A DNA stretch of 64,000 nt from Lachnospiraceae bacterium UBA3401 (GTDB lineage: Bacteria; Bacillota; Clostridia; Lachnospirales; Lachnospiraceae), in contig DEPD01000091.1 of the NCBI GenBank assembly GCA_002358575.1, positions 1 through 64,000 on the forward strand, written 5' to 3'. This document shows, one piece after another, positions 16,751-25,104 of the stretch. The notes beneath the pieces were generated by a model. It searched no databases. It worked only from the letters and a program-made list of their open reading frames with translations, and was not told the DNA's origin. The position numbers and the translations under genes are program-made. Positions within the stretch are counted from its first letter, which is position 1. Every line of letters starts with the position of its first letter.

Positions 16751-17599
16751 GATGAGCAATTGTTTTCTGACTTGGGAAGGAGTCGTGTGAAAATGTTCTG
16801 AGAATACTCTGCGAAATAACTTGTAGTTGGTAAAACCATGACACTCTAAAATGCGCTGTAGTGTGTATTGTGTTGAGATTAAATCCTGATAAATGTGCGA
16901 TAACCGGACTTCATTCAAATATTCCAGAAAAGTAAGTCCCATATGCTTCTTAAAAAAGCGGCAGAAGTACCTAGAATCTAAATATGCAATTTGGGCAATC
17001 TCATCGATAGAGATAGGGTGGTTATAGTTTTGATTTATATAGTCCAAAACAAGATTTAGACGATTCAAATCTTTGGCCTTGTGGGTTAAGTCCGCTTGGA
17101 AGATTTTCACGCTAAAGTTGTGGTAAAGTTGAAATAGAATCTCAAAAAGCAGGCTGTTAAAACGCAAAATATATCCTTCTGGACGGATATCATTTGTAAC
17201 CTGCATCTGTATTAACGTTTCCTTGAAAATATCCAGTTTTGTTTGGCGGACAGGATTATTTCCTGGGTCGTCGAGGACGAACCGAAGTTGTTGTACATTC
17301 GGGACATAAAGTTGGATAAAATCAATTGGTATCTGAAAGACAATTCCTGCATTGGGGGAGGTGCATTTGGTGGAGTGGATAACGCTGGAATTAATCAGAA
17401 AACACTGTCCTTCCTGTAAGTGATAAGCGGAGGATTCTACCGTGATATCCACCGAACCTTGTATCATATATATAATTTCAATTGCATCGTGCCAGTGGTT
17501 TGGAACATAACTGCCGGTATCTTTTTTTGTGTAAAAACAGACACCAGTTGTTTTGGGAACTTGAATCAATTCGTAAGTTTGGCGTGGCTGTTCTGGCAT
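16742..17599 (-). CDS. AraC family transcriptional regulator with N-terminal cupin
   Basis: A 285-aa regulator: a cupin-type ligand domain first (WHDAIEIIYMIQGSVDIT near residue 36, then LQEGQCFLINSSVIHS), and an AraC double helix-turn-helix at the C-terminus (SIDEIAQIAYLDSRYFCRFF near 195, ending with the second recognition helix around FTNYKLFRRVFSEHF). This architecture is usual for regulators of sugar-use operons. It is divergent from the GPH symporter gene at 17846 and so is the likely regulator of the GPH-GH5-GH43 cluster. The ATG follows TGAGGT. Confidence 0.9.
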   Translation of the reverse strand: MPEQPRQTYELIQVPKTTGVCFYTKKDTGSYVPNHWHDAIEIIYMIQGSVDITVESSAYHLQEGQCFLINSSVIHSTKCTSPNAGIVFQIPIDFIQLYVPNVQQLRFVLDDPGNNPVRQTKLDIFKETLIQMQVTNDIRPEGYILRFNSLLFEILFQLYHNFSVKIFQADLTHKAKDLNRLNLVLDYINQNYNHPISIDEIAQIAYLDSRYFCRFFKKHMGLTFLEYLNEVRLSHIYQDLISTQYTLQRILECHGFTNYKLFRRVFSEHFHTTPSQVRKQLLIQK

Positions 17600-17766
17600 A
17601 TTTTTTACCTCAATTCTATTTTTTCACAGTTTATTCTCGGATTATAAGGGTATCAAAGATACAGAAGTATCTTAAATCATTCTGATAAAAAAGTCAATAA
17701 AAAGGAGAATATCGACCTATATATTAGTTAATATAAAACCTATCAGACAGTTGCAAAATATGTTAG

Positions 17767-17772
17767 TATAAT
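17767..17772 (+). promoter_or_regulatory. Possible -10 box of the xylan/glucan cluster
   Basis: TATAAT lies 74 bp before the symporter ATG in the 246-bp gap between divergent genes. No clear -35 box is present, compatible with activator control. Nothing else in the gap is recognisable. Confidence 0.35.
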
Positions 17773-17845
17773 TGTGTAAACAGCAAATGTTCAGTGCGCA
17801 CGGAACACAGGCGGAATATAGACAGATAAAGGAGAGAATTTTATT

Positions 17846-19222
17846 ATGGAAAAAAAGAGTAAATTAACCTTATCTAAAATTGTGGAGCGTTTTTCCTACG
17901 GCTGTGGTGATTTCGGGTGCAACATTATCTACACAGCAATGTCGGCCTTTTTGATGATTTATTACACCGACTATGCAGGTGTGAATGCACTCGCTGTCGG
18001 TACGATTATGATGGTATCGCGTATCTTTGATGGAGTGAGTGATATTATCATGGGCATTCTGGTAGACAGAACAAAATCTCGTTTTGGAAAAGCAAGACCA
18101 TGGCTGCTGCGCATGTGTGTTCCGTTTGCAGTGTCTGGTGTGCTATTGTTCTCCGTGCCGACATCATGGGCAGCGACCCCCAAATTAGTATATGTATTTA
18201 TTACATATAATCTTGTATCGACAGTAATTTACACGGCAATTAATGTGCCTTATTCCGCGCTGAACGCGCTGATGACGCAGGACCCATATGAACGGTCTGT
18301 ACTGAGCATCTTCCGAAACCTTCTGGCAACAGCCGGAACACTGACAATCAATCTCTGTACACTTCCGCTTGTAGAGTATTTTGGTGACAATGCATCTGCG
18401 TGGACAAAGACTTTCTGTGTTCTTGGACTGCTGGCTGTCACAGCATTTCTAATCAATTTCTTTGGTACGAAGGAGCGTGTTAGACCATCTGGCACAGCGC
18501 AGAACAAAAATGCAGGGCAGAAGACGGCAGATGTGCCAATTATGACGGGAATCAAAGCACTGTTCCAGAATAAATACTGGATTATGATGACTGGAATGCT
18601 TGCGCTATACTTTCTAATGTACTCTGTAAATGGTGGTGCGACTGTATATTATGCGAAGGATATTCTCGGCGACAGAAATCTTGTTGGCACCATCAATAGT
18701 ATTTTCAACATAGTGCAGATTGCAGGTATGTTTTTTATTGCAATGTTGGTGAAAAAGTATGGAAAGCGCAATGTTTTTGCAATCGGTCTTGTACTGGATA
18801 TCATCGGCATGTTGATTTTAAACTTTTCAAATGGAATGATGGGGATGATTGTTGTGTCCAGTGTTATAAGGGGTGTCGGGAATGCCTGCGGCGGTGCCAC
18901 TATGTGGGCAATGGTTTCGGATACTATTGATTATGGTGAGTGGAGGACAGGTGTGCGGACAGAAGGACTAGTCAACAGCACATGCAGCTTTGGGTATAAG
19001 ATTGGAAATGGAATTGGATCTGCACTGCTGGGATTAATTCTTGAAATTGGCGGCTATGTTGGTGAGGCAGCAACACAGACTGTATCGGCGCTCACATCAA
19101 TTCGCGTGTGTTTCGTGTGGATACCAATTGTAGTGTATATCGCAGGATTGATTATTATGAAATTTTATCATCTTGATGAGGAGTTTGCAGGTATCATGAA
19201 AGATTTGAAGGAACGTTCCTGA
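17846..19222 (+). CDS. GPH family glycoside:cation symporter
   Basis: A 458-aa membrane transporter with about twelve hydrophobic helices and GPH signatures: FSYGCGDFGCNIIYTAMSAF at the N-terminus, SDIIMGILVDRTKSRFGKAR near residue 70, and WAMVSDTIDYGEWRTGVR near residue 355. It is a paralogue of the transporter at 8095. With GH5 and GH43 genes behind it, import of beta-glucan or xylan oligosaccharides is likely. AAAGGAGAG precedes the ATG. Confidence 0.88.
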   Translation: MEKKSKLTLSKIVERFSYGCGDFGCNIIYTAMSAFLMIYYTDYAGVNALAVGTIMMVSRIFDGVSDIIMGILVDRTKSRFGKARPWLLRMCVPFAVSGVLLFSVPTSWAATPKLVYVFITYNLVSTVIYTAINVPYSALNALMTQDPYERSVLSIFRNLLATAGTLTINLCTLPLVEYFGDNASAWTKTFCVLGLLAVTAFLINFFGTKERVRPSGTAQNKNAGQKTADVPIMTGIKALFQNKYWIMMTGMLALYFLMYSVNGGATVYYAKDILGDRNLVGTINSIFNIVQIAGMFFIAMLVKKYGKRNVFAIGLVLDIIGMLILNFSNGMMGMIVVSSVIRGVGNACGGATMWAMVSDTIDYGEWRTGVRTEGLVNSTCSFGYKIGNGIGSALLGLILEIGGYVGEAATQTVSALTSIRVCFVWIPIVVYIAGLIIMKFYHLDEEFAGIMKDLKERS

Positions 19223-19270
19223 GAAGTCTGCATCATGGAGGACAATAAGGAAAAAAGGAGGCCGAAAAAT

Positions 19271-20461
19271 ATGAAGGTAAAAGGAGTAAATCTTGGCAAC
19301 TGGCTAGTGTTGGAGAAATGGATGAGTCCGGCACTATTTGCGGGAACGATGGCGGAAGATGAATACTATCTTCCGCGTCAGCTTTCGCGGGAGGTGTACG
19401 AGGCACGAATTCAAATGCACCGCGCAGAGTATATTTCGGAGAGAGATTTTGTGACAATTAAATCCATGGGAATGGATACAGTTAGAATCCCAGTTCCGTA
19501 TTTTATCTTTGGGGACAGAGAACCATTTATTGGGTGCGTGCAAGAACTGGACAAAGCCTTTTGCTGGGCGGAGAAATATGGATTGCAGATTTTAATCGAC
19601 TTACATACTGCGCCAATGGGACAAAATGGCTTTGACAATGGCGGGATATGTGGTGTGTGTAAATGGTCAAAGTTTCCTGAGGAAGTGGAGTTTGTTCTTA
19701 CTGTACTTGAGAGACTGTCGGAGCGTTATGCTAAGAGAAAGGGACTCTGGGGAATTGAAGTTTTGAATGAGCCGATTACGGAGCGCGCGTGGCATTCAAT
19801 GGATGTGCCAAATCGATATCCGGCGGTGGATCAACAGATGGCGGAAGGTTCCGGGCCAAATACGCTCGAGTTTTTGCGGGAATTTTATTGTAGCGCATAT
19901 GATAGAATGCGGAAATATCTCCCAGAGCAAAAATATATTGTGATTCATGATGGCTTTGTGTTGACGGCTTGGAAAGATTTTATGCGTGAGGAAAAGTACG
20001 TCAATGTTGTGCTTGATACGCATCAGTATTTGATGATGGCAGAAGCAGATGGCTGTGCACAAAAGTTGGATGCCTATTTGTCTTATATCAAAAAGCACTA
20101 TGAAAAAGATATTGAGGAGATGCAGAATTATTTTCCTGTTATCTGCGGCGAGTGGTGCTTGTTTAATTCACTGGCATGTGGATGTGACACAAAGGGCGGT
20201 CAGAGTGTATTAAATGGTATAGAAGGAAATGATACAGAACAACTTGAAGCTGAAGAAAAAAAGAAAATCTACCGCGCGCTTGCCAAGGCACAACTTGCAG
20301 CATGGGAAAAGGGCAGTGGATATTTTTATTGGAGTTATAAGCTGCTGACAGACACAGTGAATGATAAAGGCTGGATTGGATGGGATAGTTGGGATTTTGG
20401 AAGATGTGTGGATTTTGGCTGGTTTCCTGCAAATAGAAATGATTATTCAGCAAATGAGTGA
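19271..20461 (+). CDS. Glycoside hydrolase family 5 (exo-glucanase-like)
   Basis: A 396-aa GH5 enzyme without signal peptide, hence intracellular. The opening VKGVNLGNWLVLEKWM resembles exo-1,3-beta-glucanase-type members. The acid/base is Glu167 (EVLNEP) and the nucleophile Glu294 (ICGEWCLFN); IDLHTAP and DTHQYLM are further barrel motifs. I start it at ATG 19271, nine bases after an AAGGAGG box; a longer frame from 19235 would place that box inside the gene. It sits 48 bp behind the symporter and 65 bp before GH43. The exact linkage cut is unknown. Confidence 0.85.
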   Translation: MKVKGVNLGNWLVLEKWMSPALFAGTMAEDEYYLPRQLSREVYEARIQMHRAEYISERDFVTIKSMGMDTVRIPVPYFIFGDREPFIGCVQELDKAFCWAEKYGLQILIDLHTAPMGQNGFDNGGICGVCKWSKFPEEVEFVLTVLERLSERYAKRKGLWGIEVLNEPITERAWHSMDVPNRYPAVDQQMAEGSGPNTLEFLREFYCSAYDRMRKYLPEQKYIVIHDGFVLTAWKDFMREEKYVNVVLDTHQYLMMAEADGCAQKLDAYLSYIKKHYEKDIEEMQNYFPVICGEWCLFNSLACGCDTKGGQSVLNGIEGNDTEQLEAEEKKKIYRALAKAQLAAWEKGSGYFYWSYKLLTDTVNDKGWIGWDSWDFGRCVDFGWFPANRNDYSANE

Positions 20462-20526
20462 TATTCTTTAATACTTTGTATTAATAGATTTCGAGAGATT
20501 ATATTGGTAATAAGGAGGAGAATAAG

Positions 20527-22173
20527 ATGATTCAAAACCCAATTTTTCCAGGATTTAATCCAGACCCTTGCATCTGCAAAAAAGGAGAGGACTACTATGT
20601 GGCAGTTTCGACTTTTGAATGGTTTCCAGGGATACCTATATACCATTCAAAAGACCTTAAAAATTGGGAACTGTTAACGCATGTTTTAACAGATGACACG
20701 GAAGTGGATTTGAAGAAGCTGCCTAGTGCAAAAGGTATCTGGGCACCATGTTTAACCTACTGTGAGGAGGAAGGACTTTTCTATGTCGTTTATGGAATTA
20801 TGAATTCTATGAATGCGCGCTATTTTGATGTAGACAATTATCTGATTACGTCAGAAGATATTACAGGACCTTGGAGTAAGCCGGTGTATTTGCATTCCTC
20901 TGGGTTTGATGCGTCGATTTTCCATGATAAAAATGGAAGGAAATATATTGTCTCACTTGAGTGGGAGACAAGAGAAGGGTACGAAAAACCGGGTGCAATC
21001 TGTATGGTGGAGTATTCTCCAGAGAAAAAGGAGATTGTGGGTTATCCGCAACGAATATGGCGCGGCGGTACAGATAGAGGCTGCATTGAAGCACCACATT
21101 TGACAAGGCGGGGAGAATATTATTATATGATGTGTGCTGAGGGCGGCACTGGATACAATCATTGTGTGACGATGGGGCGCTCAAAAAATGTGTGGGGACC
21201 TTATGAAAAGGACCCAAGAAATCCGATTGTGACAAGTGTTCCAGGTGAGTCTTATGAGCGACAGGACCCTGATCATCTAAAACCAAAGTATTATAATCCA
21301 GATTCTATTTTACAAAAATCGGGTCATGGAAGCTATGTGGAGCTTCCGACAGGAGAAGTTTATCTCGTCCATCTCTGCGCGCGGCCTTTTGTGCCAGAAC
21401 TGCGCTGCACGCTTGGCAGAGAGACTGCTATCCAGAAAATGATGTGGACTGAAGACGGGTGGCTACGCATGGCGGACGGCAGCAATCTGGCAAAGATGGA
21501 AGTGCCTGAAAGTATGCTCTGTGAGGTGCCAATGCCCCAAATTCCAGATTTTGATGACTTTGACAGTGAAACTTTGGGCAATTATTATTACGCTCCACGT
21601 ATGATGCCACAGCATTTTGCAGATGTGAATGTGCGGTCGGGTTATGTGCGGATACGCGGACAAGAATCACGCACTTCTCTAAACAAAGTGAGTATTCTGG
21701 CGCGGAAACTGACAAGCGTATATGCGAGAGTGACGACAAAGATGGAGTTTGTGCCGCAGGTTCATCAACACAGTGCTGGGCTAATACTATATTATGACAA
21801 TATGAATTATATTAATCTGCGCAAATATTACAGTGAGACACTCGGTCAGAGTGCAATCTCTATCATTCATCTTGAGAACGGAGAAAAGACTGAATTTCTT
21901 AATACGCGCATTCCCGTTGAAGATAAACCGATTTATTTGCGTCTCTATATAGAGGGCAGACGGTCTTGGTTTGAATGGAGCTATGATAATGTTCAATACG
22001 AAAAAATAGGTAAGGTATTTGATACAACTCGGTTTTCCGATGAGTATTGCAAGTATGGTGAGTTTACAGGAACCATGGTGGGAATTACTTGTTCCGACCG
22101 AGTAAAACATCAACGCTATGCAGATTTTGACTTTTTTGAATATATTGCAGATGAGGGCAAAGCTGTGGACTGA
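20527..22173 (+). CDS. Glycoside hydrolase family 43, probable beta-xylosidase
   Basis: A 548-aa GH43 enzyme, cytosolic. The five-bladed propeller carries the three catalytic acids: Asp13 (PGFNPDPC) as base, Asp128 (GFDASIF) as pKa modulator and Glu188 (GCIEAPHL) as acid. A C-terminal beta-sandwich from about residue 330 (QHSAGLILYYDNMNYINLRKY) matches the GH43_C2 domain of intracellular beta-xylosidases (XynB type), which closes the active site. Arabinofuranosidase activity is possible in the family. The ATG follows AAGGAGGAG. It closes the cluster. Confidence 0.9.
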   Translation: MIQNPIFPGFNPDPCICKKGEDYYVAVSTFEWFPGIPIYHSKDLKNWELLTHVLTDDTEVDLKKLPSAKGIWAPCLTYCEEEGLFYVVYGIMNSMNARYFDVDNYLITSEDITGPWSKPVYLHSSGFDASIFHDKNGRKYIVSLEWETREGYEKPGAICMVEYSPEKKEIVGYPQRIWRGGTDRGCIEAPHLTRRGEYYYMMCAEGGTGYNHCVTMGRSKNVWGPYEKDPRNPIVTSVPGESYERQDPDHLKPKYYNPDSILQKSGHGSYVELPTGEVYLVHLCARPFVPELRCTLGRETAIQKMMWTEDGWLRMADGSNLAKMEVPESMLCEVPMPQIPDFDDFDSETLGNYYYAPRMMPQHFADVNVRSGYVRIRGQESRTSLNKVSILARKLTSVYARVTTKMEFVPQVHQHSAGLILYYDNMNYINLRKYYSETLGQSAISIIHLENGEKTEFLNTRIPVEDKPIYLRLYIEGRRSWFEWSYDNVQYEKIGKVFDTTRFSDEYCKYGEFTGTMVGITCSDRVKHQRYADFDFFEYIADEGKAVD

Positions 22174-22318
22174 CAAAAAGTTTTTTGCTGTAAGAAACTG
22201 TTAGATATCGAATAGGGTTAAATAATATAAGAAATTTTTCTTTCGGCAAAAAAGACAGCGTTCCAGATTATGATTTAAGTCTATATACTGGTTCGACACA
22301 GGAGAACTGAACAAAATA

Positions 22319-23389
22319 TTACAATAATTTTAGGGCATCTTCCATTTGAGGTGCTCTTCTTTCATATACGGCAATTATTTTTGTAAGCTCCTCTATTGTA
22401 ATATGCTTTCTGTTTACAGCAAAAAGTGCGATAAAGACCCAGAGCAGATGTGTCTTGACAACACCATATAACAGATGTTTTGAAAAGCTGTAGTCCTCAA
22501 ATATATCCAGAAAGTTGGTAAACAGATAGTACTCATAATATCGGTTTAGTAAAAGGTCCAGATTCGGTAGTTTTTGGTATAAATCTTCCTTTAACCGAAC
22601 TAATTTTCTATCAGCAGCCGCTGGATTTACTTGGGATAAATGATAAATCTGGTGTATGTATTTTTTACATAGTTTATACAGGAAAGGTGATATTGTTCGC
22701 AGGCTCGAGTGATAAAAACCATTGAAAAGTAAGGTATTTATTTTTTTACAGTCAATCTGATTATAGAGGTCAGAGGTATAATTTTTTGGGCTGGGGAGTG
22801 TTTTTTGGTCAAGACATGCATTCTGCGCGTCGCGGCCATAATCTAAAATCGATAGACTATTATAAGAAGTGCCATCTCTTAAGATGGAGATGAGTTCTTC
22901 TCTCGATAGTAATAGGTAATCAAGAAACGCTTTGTCATCATTTGTTGTGTTGACTTCGTATTCAACATCACCCTCTGTTATTGTAAAGGAAAAGGGTTTG
23001 TTTTCCAATGCAGATATCAGAAAAAGCCTTGCCGATTCTGGACAGGCAAGGTAGAGCGTCTCCTCACAGAAAAAGTCAAGGTTATATAATTGTCTAGGAA
23101 ATTGAATACAAACAGCAGGCATATATGCTGTTCCGTACTTTTTTTGAATCCTGCATAGATGATCGAATCCCCAAAAGGGACAGCCATGCAATGTGCTACG
23201 GAAAGCAGCCACATCATCTTTTTTTTCAATAGAACAGCGAAGCATTGTACCCAAAAGCCCTTTTTCAGCCAGATACTTTAAATACATATCATGGTCGATA
23301 GGAATTTTCCAGCCGCGGCAGCAGTTGACGGAGCAAGCAGCACCCACACACTGAAATTCATTATAGATAGAAATTCGTTTGATTAGCAT
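22319..23389 (-). CDS. fliB: Flagellin lysine-N-methylase
   Basis: A 356-aa protein with the CxxCxxCC-type cysteine cluster of the FliB family near the N-terminus (C14, C19, C23, C24 in CVGAACSVNCCRGW), then GCPFWGFDHLCRIQKKYG (near residue 68), CIQFPRQ (near 94) and ACPESARLFL (near 115). FliB methylates lysines on flagellin after synthesis; the cysteines probably bind a metal or Fe-S centre. It stands alone, convergent with GH43, about 17 kb before the flagellar genes. The ATG at 23387-23389 is chosen because the upstream in-frame GTG is part of its GAGGTG ribosome binding site. Confidence 0.87.
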   Translation of the reverse strand: MLIKRISIYNEFQCVGAACSVNCCRGWKIPIDHDMYLKYLAEKGLLGTMLRCSIEKKDDVAAFRSTLHGCPFWGFDHLCRIQKKYGTAYMPAVCIQFPRQLYNLDFFCEETLYLACPESARLFLISALENKPFSFTITEGDVEYEVNTTNDDKAFLDYLLLSREELISILRDGTSYNSLSILDYGRDAQNACLDQKTLPSPKNYTSDLYNQIDCKKINTLLFNGFYHSSLRTISPFLYKLCKKYIHQIYHLSQVNPAAADRKLVRLKEDLYQKLPNLDLLLNRYYEYYLFTNFLDIFEDYSFSKHLLYGVVKTHLLWVFIALFAVNRKHITIEELTKIIAVYERRAPQMEDALKLL

Positions 23390-23536
23390 TGTCACACCTC
23401 ATTTGCTAAATTCTAGTTTAATCCATCGAGCCAGAATGTGCAAGTCTTAGACAGGTTTTTAAAACTATAATTTTAGTTGATTTTATGCCAATTTTGCGCT
23501 ATACTTTTCCTCGAAAACAGAGAGTGGGGAGTTCAT

Positions 23537-24985
23537 ATGCGCTATATCAAGATGAAGGATGCCAAGCCAGGTATGTGCCTTGCATACAATATGTATGACG
23601 CTGATGGGCACACACTGATTTGCAGCGGTAGTGTGCTATCGGAACTTTATATTAAAAAGTTATATGAGTATGGGTTTGATGGAATTTATATCGATGATAC
23701 ACTTTCACAAGATATTCGTATACAGCCTGTAATCAGTCAAGAACTTCGTACAGAAGGATTGATTAGTGTGCGCAACAGTGATATTGATGGTTGTAAAAAT
23801 GTTGCTAAAAAGATTGTAGATCAAGTATTAGAAAGTGGTACACTGTCATTGGATTTGACAGATCTTAGATGTTTTGATGGCTATACTTATGCGCATTCTG
23901 TCAATGTGGCAATGCTTTCTTGTATTATTGGATTTGGTCAGAAAATGAATGGGGAGGCGCTTGAACAGTTAGTGATGGCAGGGCTACTGCACGATTTGGG
24001 CAAGCTGGTGATTCCGCCAGAGATTTTAAATAAACCGTCAAGACTGACCAATGAGGAGTATGAGATTATGAAAACACATGCCATGCTTTCCTATGAGATT
24101 ATCAAGGAGCGTTGGGATATTTCTTCGCAGGTAAAGACAGCAGTGCTGTATCACCATGAAAATGTTGATGGCAGCGGTTATCCAGAGGGAATTGACGGCG
24201 ATAGTATGACAATTTTTACAAAAATATTGCATGTGGCAGATGTGTATGATGCACTGGTATCAAGGCGTCCATATAAAAGTCCATATCCACCTTATGAAGC
24301 ATGTGAATATTTAATGGGTGCAGGTGGTATTATGTTTGACCCTAAAGTGGTTGAGACGCTACTGCGATATGTGCCATTGTATCCAAAGGGAACACAGGTG
24401 GAATTATCCGATGGGAGACAGGCAATTATTGTAGAGAATGCAGGAAACAGGAATCTAAGACCTTTGATAAGAGTTTTGGATGGAACAATGATTGATTTGC
24501 TAAATCCGTCCTATTATAATTTAACTATTTTGCGGAGTGCAAATGAGGAGATTGTTGATCCTTGTGCAGAGGAAGAAGAACGCCGCAAAATGCTTACGCC
24601 GTCAAAGAAATATCGGATTATGCTTATTGATGATGTGCTGGTCAATCTTCAAACGATTCGAGGATTTCTACAAAATGCATATGAACTGAGTCTTTTGACC
24701 TCTGTTCGGCAGGCACTGTTATATTTAAAGCGGCAGACAGAGCCAGATTTAATTATTTTGGATATGGATATGCCAGAGATGAGTGGTATTGACGCTGCTG
24801 CAAAAATAAGAGCACTTGTGGGAAATGCAGTTCCTGTGCTGTTTGTCATAGATAATTATGATAAGGAAGTAGTTGCGCAGTGCCGGAAAGCAGGCGCCGC
24901 AGGTTATATTGTGCGTCCTTATAAGCCAGCCTACGTAAAGGCAGAAATTAAACGGATTTTATCTGGACAGAAAATTACAGAGTAA
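23537..24985 (+). CDS. HD-GYP domain protein with C-terminal receiver domain
   Basis: A 482-aa signalling protein. Residues 1-90 are an uncharacterised N-terminal module; an HD-GYP domain follows (His152-Asp153 in LLHDLGKLVIP, then HHENVDGSGYPEGI), predicted to hydrolyse cyclic di-GMP. A receiver domain occupies about residues 358-480, with acidic residues in LIDD and phospho-acceptor Asp409 in LDMDMPEMSG. The usual conserved lysine position reads R (YIVRPY), so phosphorylation may be altered. Most proteins of this class have the receiver first. Cyclic di-GMP often controls motility, which fits a motile organism. ATG chosen behind GGGGAG; the frame from 23477 lacks a site. Confidence 0.85.
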   Translation: MRYIKMKDAKPGMCLAYNMYDADGHTLICSGSVLSELYIKKLYEYGFDGIYIDDTLSQDIRIQPVISQELRTEGLISVRNSDIDGCKNVAKKIVDQVLESGTLSLDLTDLRCFDGYTYAHSVNVAMLSCIIGFGQKMNGEALEQLVMAGLLHDLGKLVIPPEILNKPSRLTNEEYEIMKTHAMLSYEIIKERWDISSQVKTAVLYHHENVDGSGYPEGIDGDSMTIFTKILHVADVYDALVSRRPYKSPYPPYEACEYLMGAGGIMFDPKVVETLLRYVPLYPKGTQVELSDGRQAIIVENAGNRNLRPLIRVLDGTMIDLLNPSYYNLTILRSANEEIVDPCAEEEERRKMLTPSKKYRIMLIDDVLVNLQTIRGFLQNAYELSLLTSVRQALLYLKRQTEPDLIILDMDMPEMSGIDAAAKIRALVGNAVPVLFVIDNYDKEVVAQCRKAGAAGYIVRPYKPAYVKAEIKRILSGQKITE

Positions 24986-25002
24986 TTTTAAAACAAAATG
25001 TA

Positions 25003-25031
25003 TTGACTTTCCAGCAATTAAAAAATATAAT
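25003..25031 (+). promoter_or_regulatory. Sigma-A promoter of the DEAD-box helicase gene
   Basis: TTGACT (25003-25008), 17 bp, TATAAT (25026-25031): close to consensus. The predicted start is near 25038, giving a ~67-nt leader that begins with the hairpin at 25046-25075. Confidence 0.85.
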
Positions 25032-25045
25032 AAATAAGTTGACTA

Positions 25046-25075
25046 GAAAGCGCATGCTTTTACGCATGCGCTTTC
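25046..25075 (+). promoter_or_regulatory. Leader hairpin of the DEAD-box helicase mRNA
   Basis: A perfect 12-bp stem (GAAAGCGCATGC with its complement, loop TTTTAC) close to the predicted 5' end. No T-run follows, so it is not a terminator. It may stabilise the 5' end or act in cold-shock control, as leaders of cold-shock helicases often do; that role is inference. Confidence 0.55.
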
Positions 25076-25104
25076 ATTGCGTGTTGAAAGGAATTTACAA
25101 AAAT

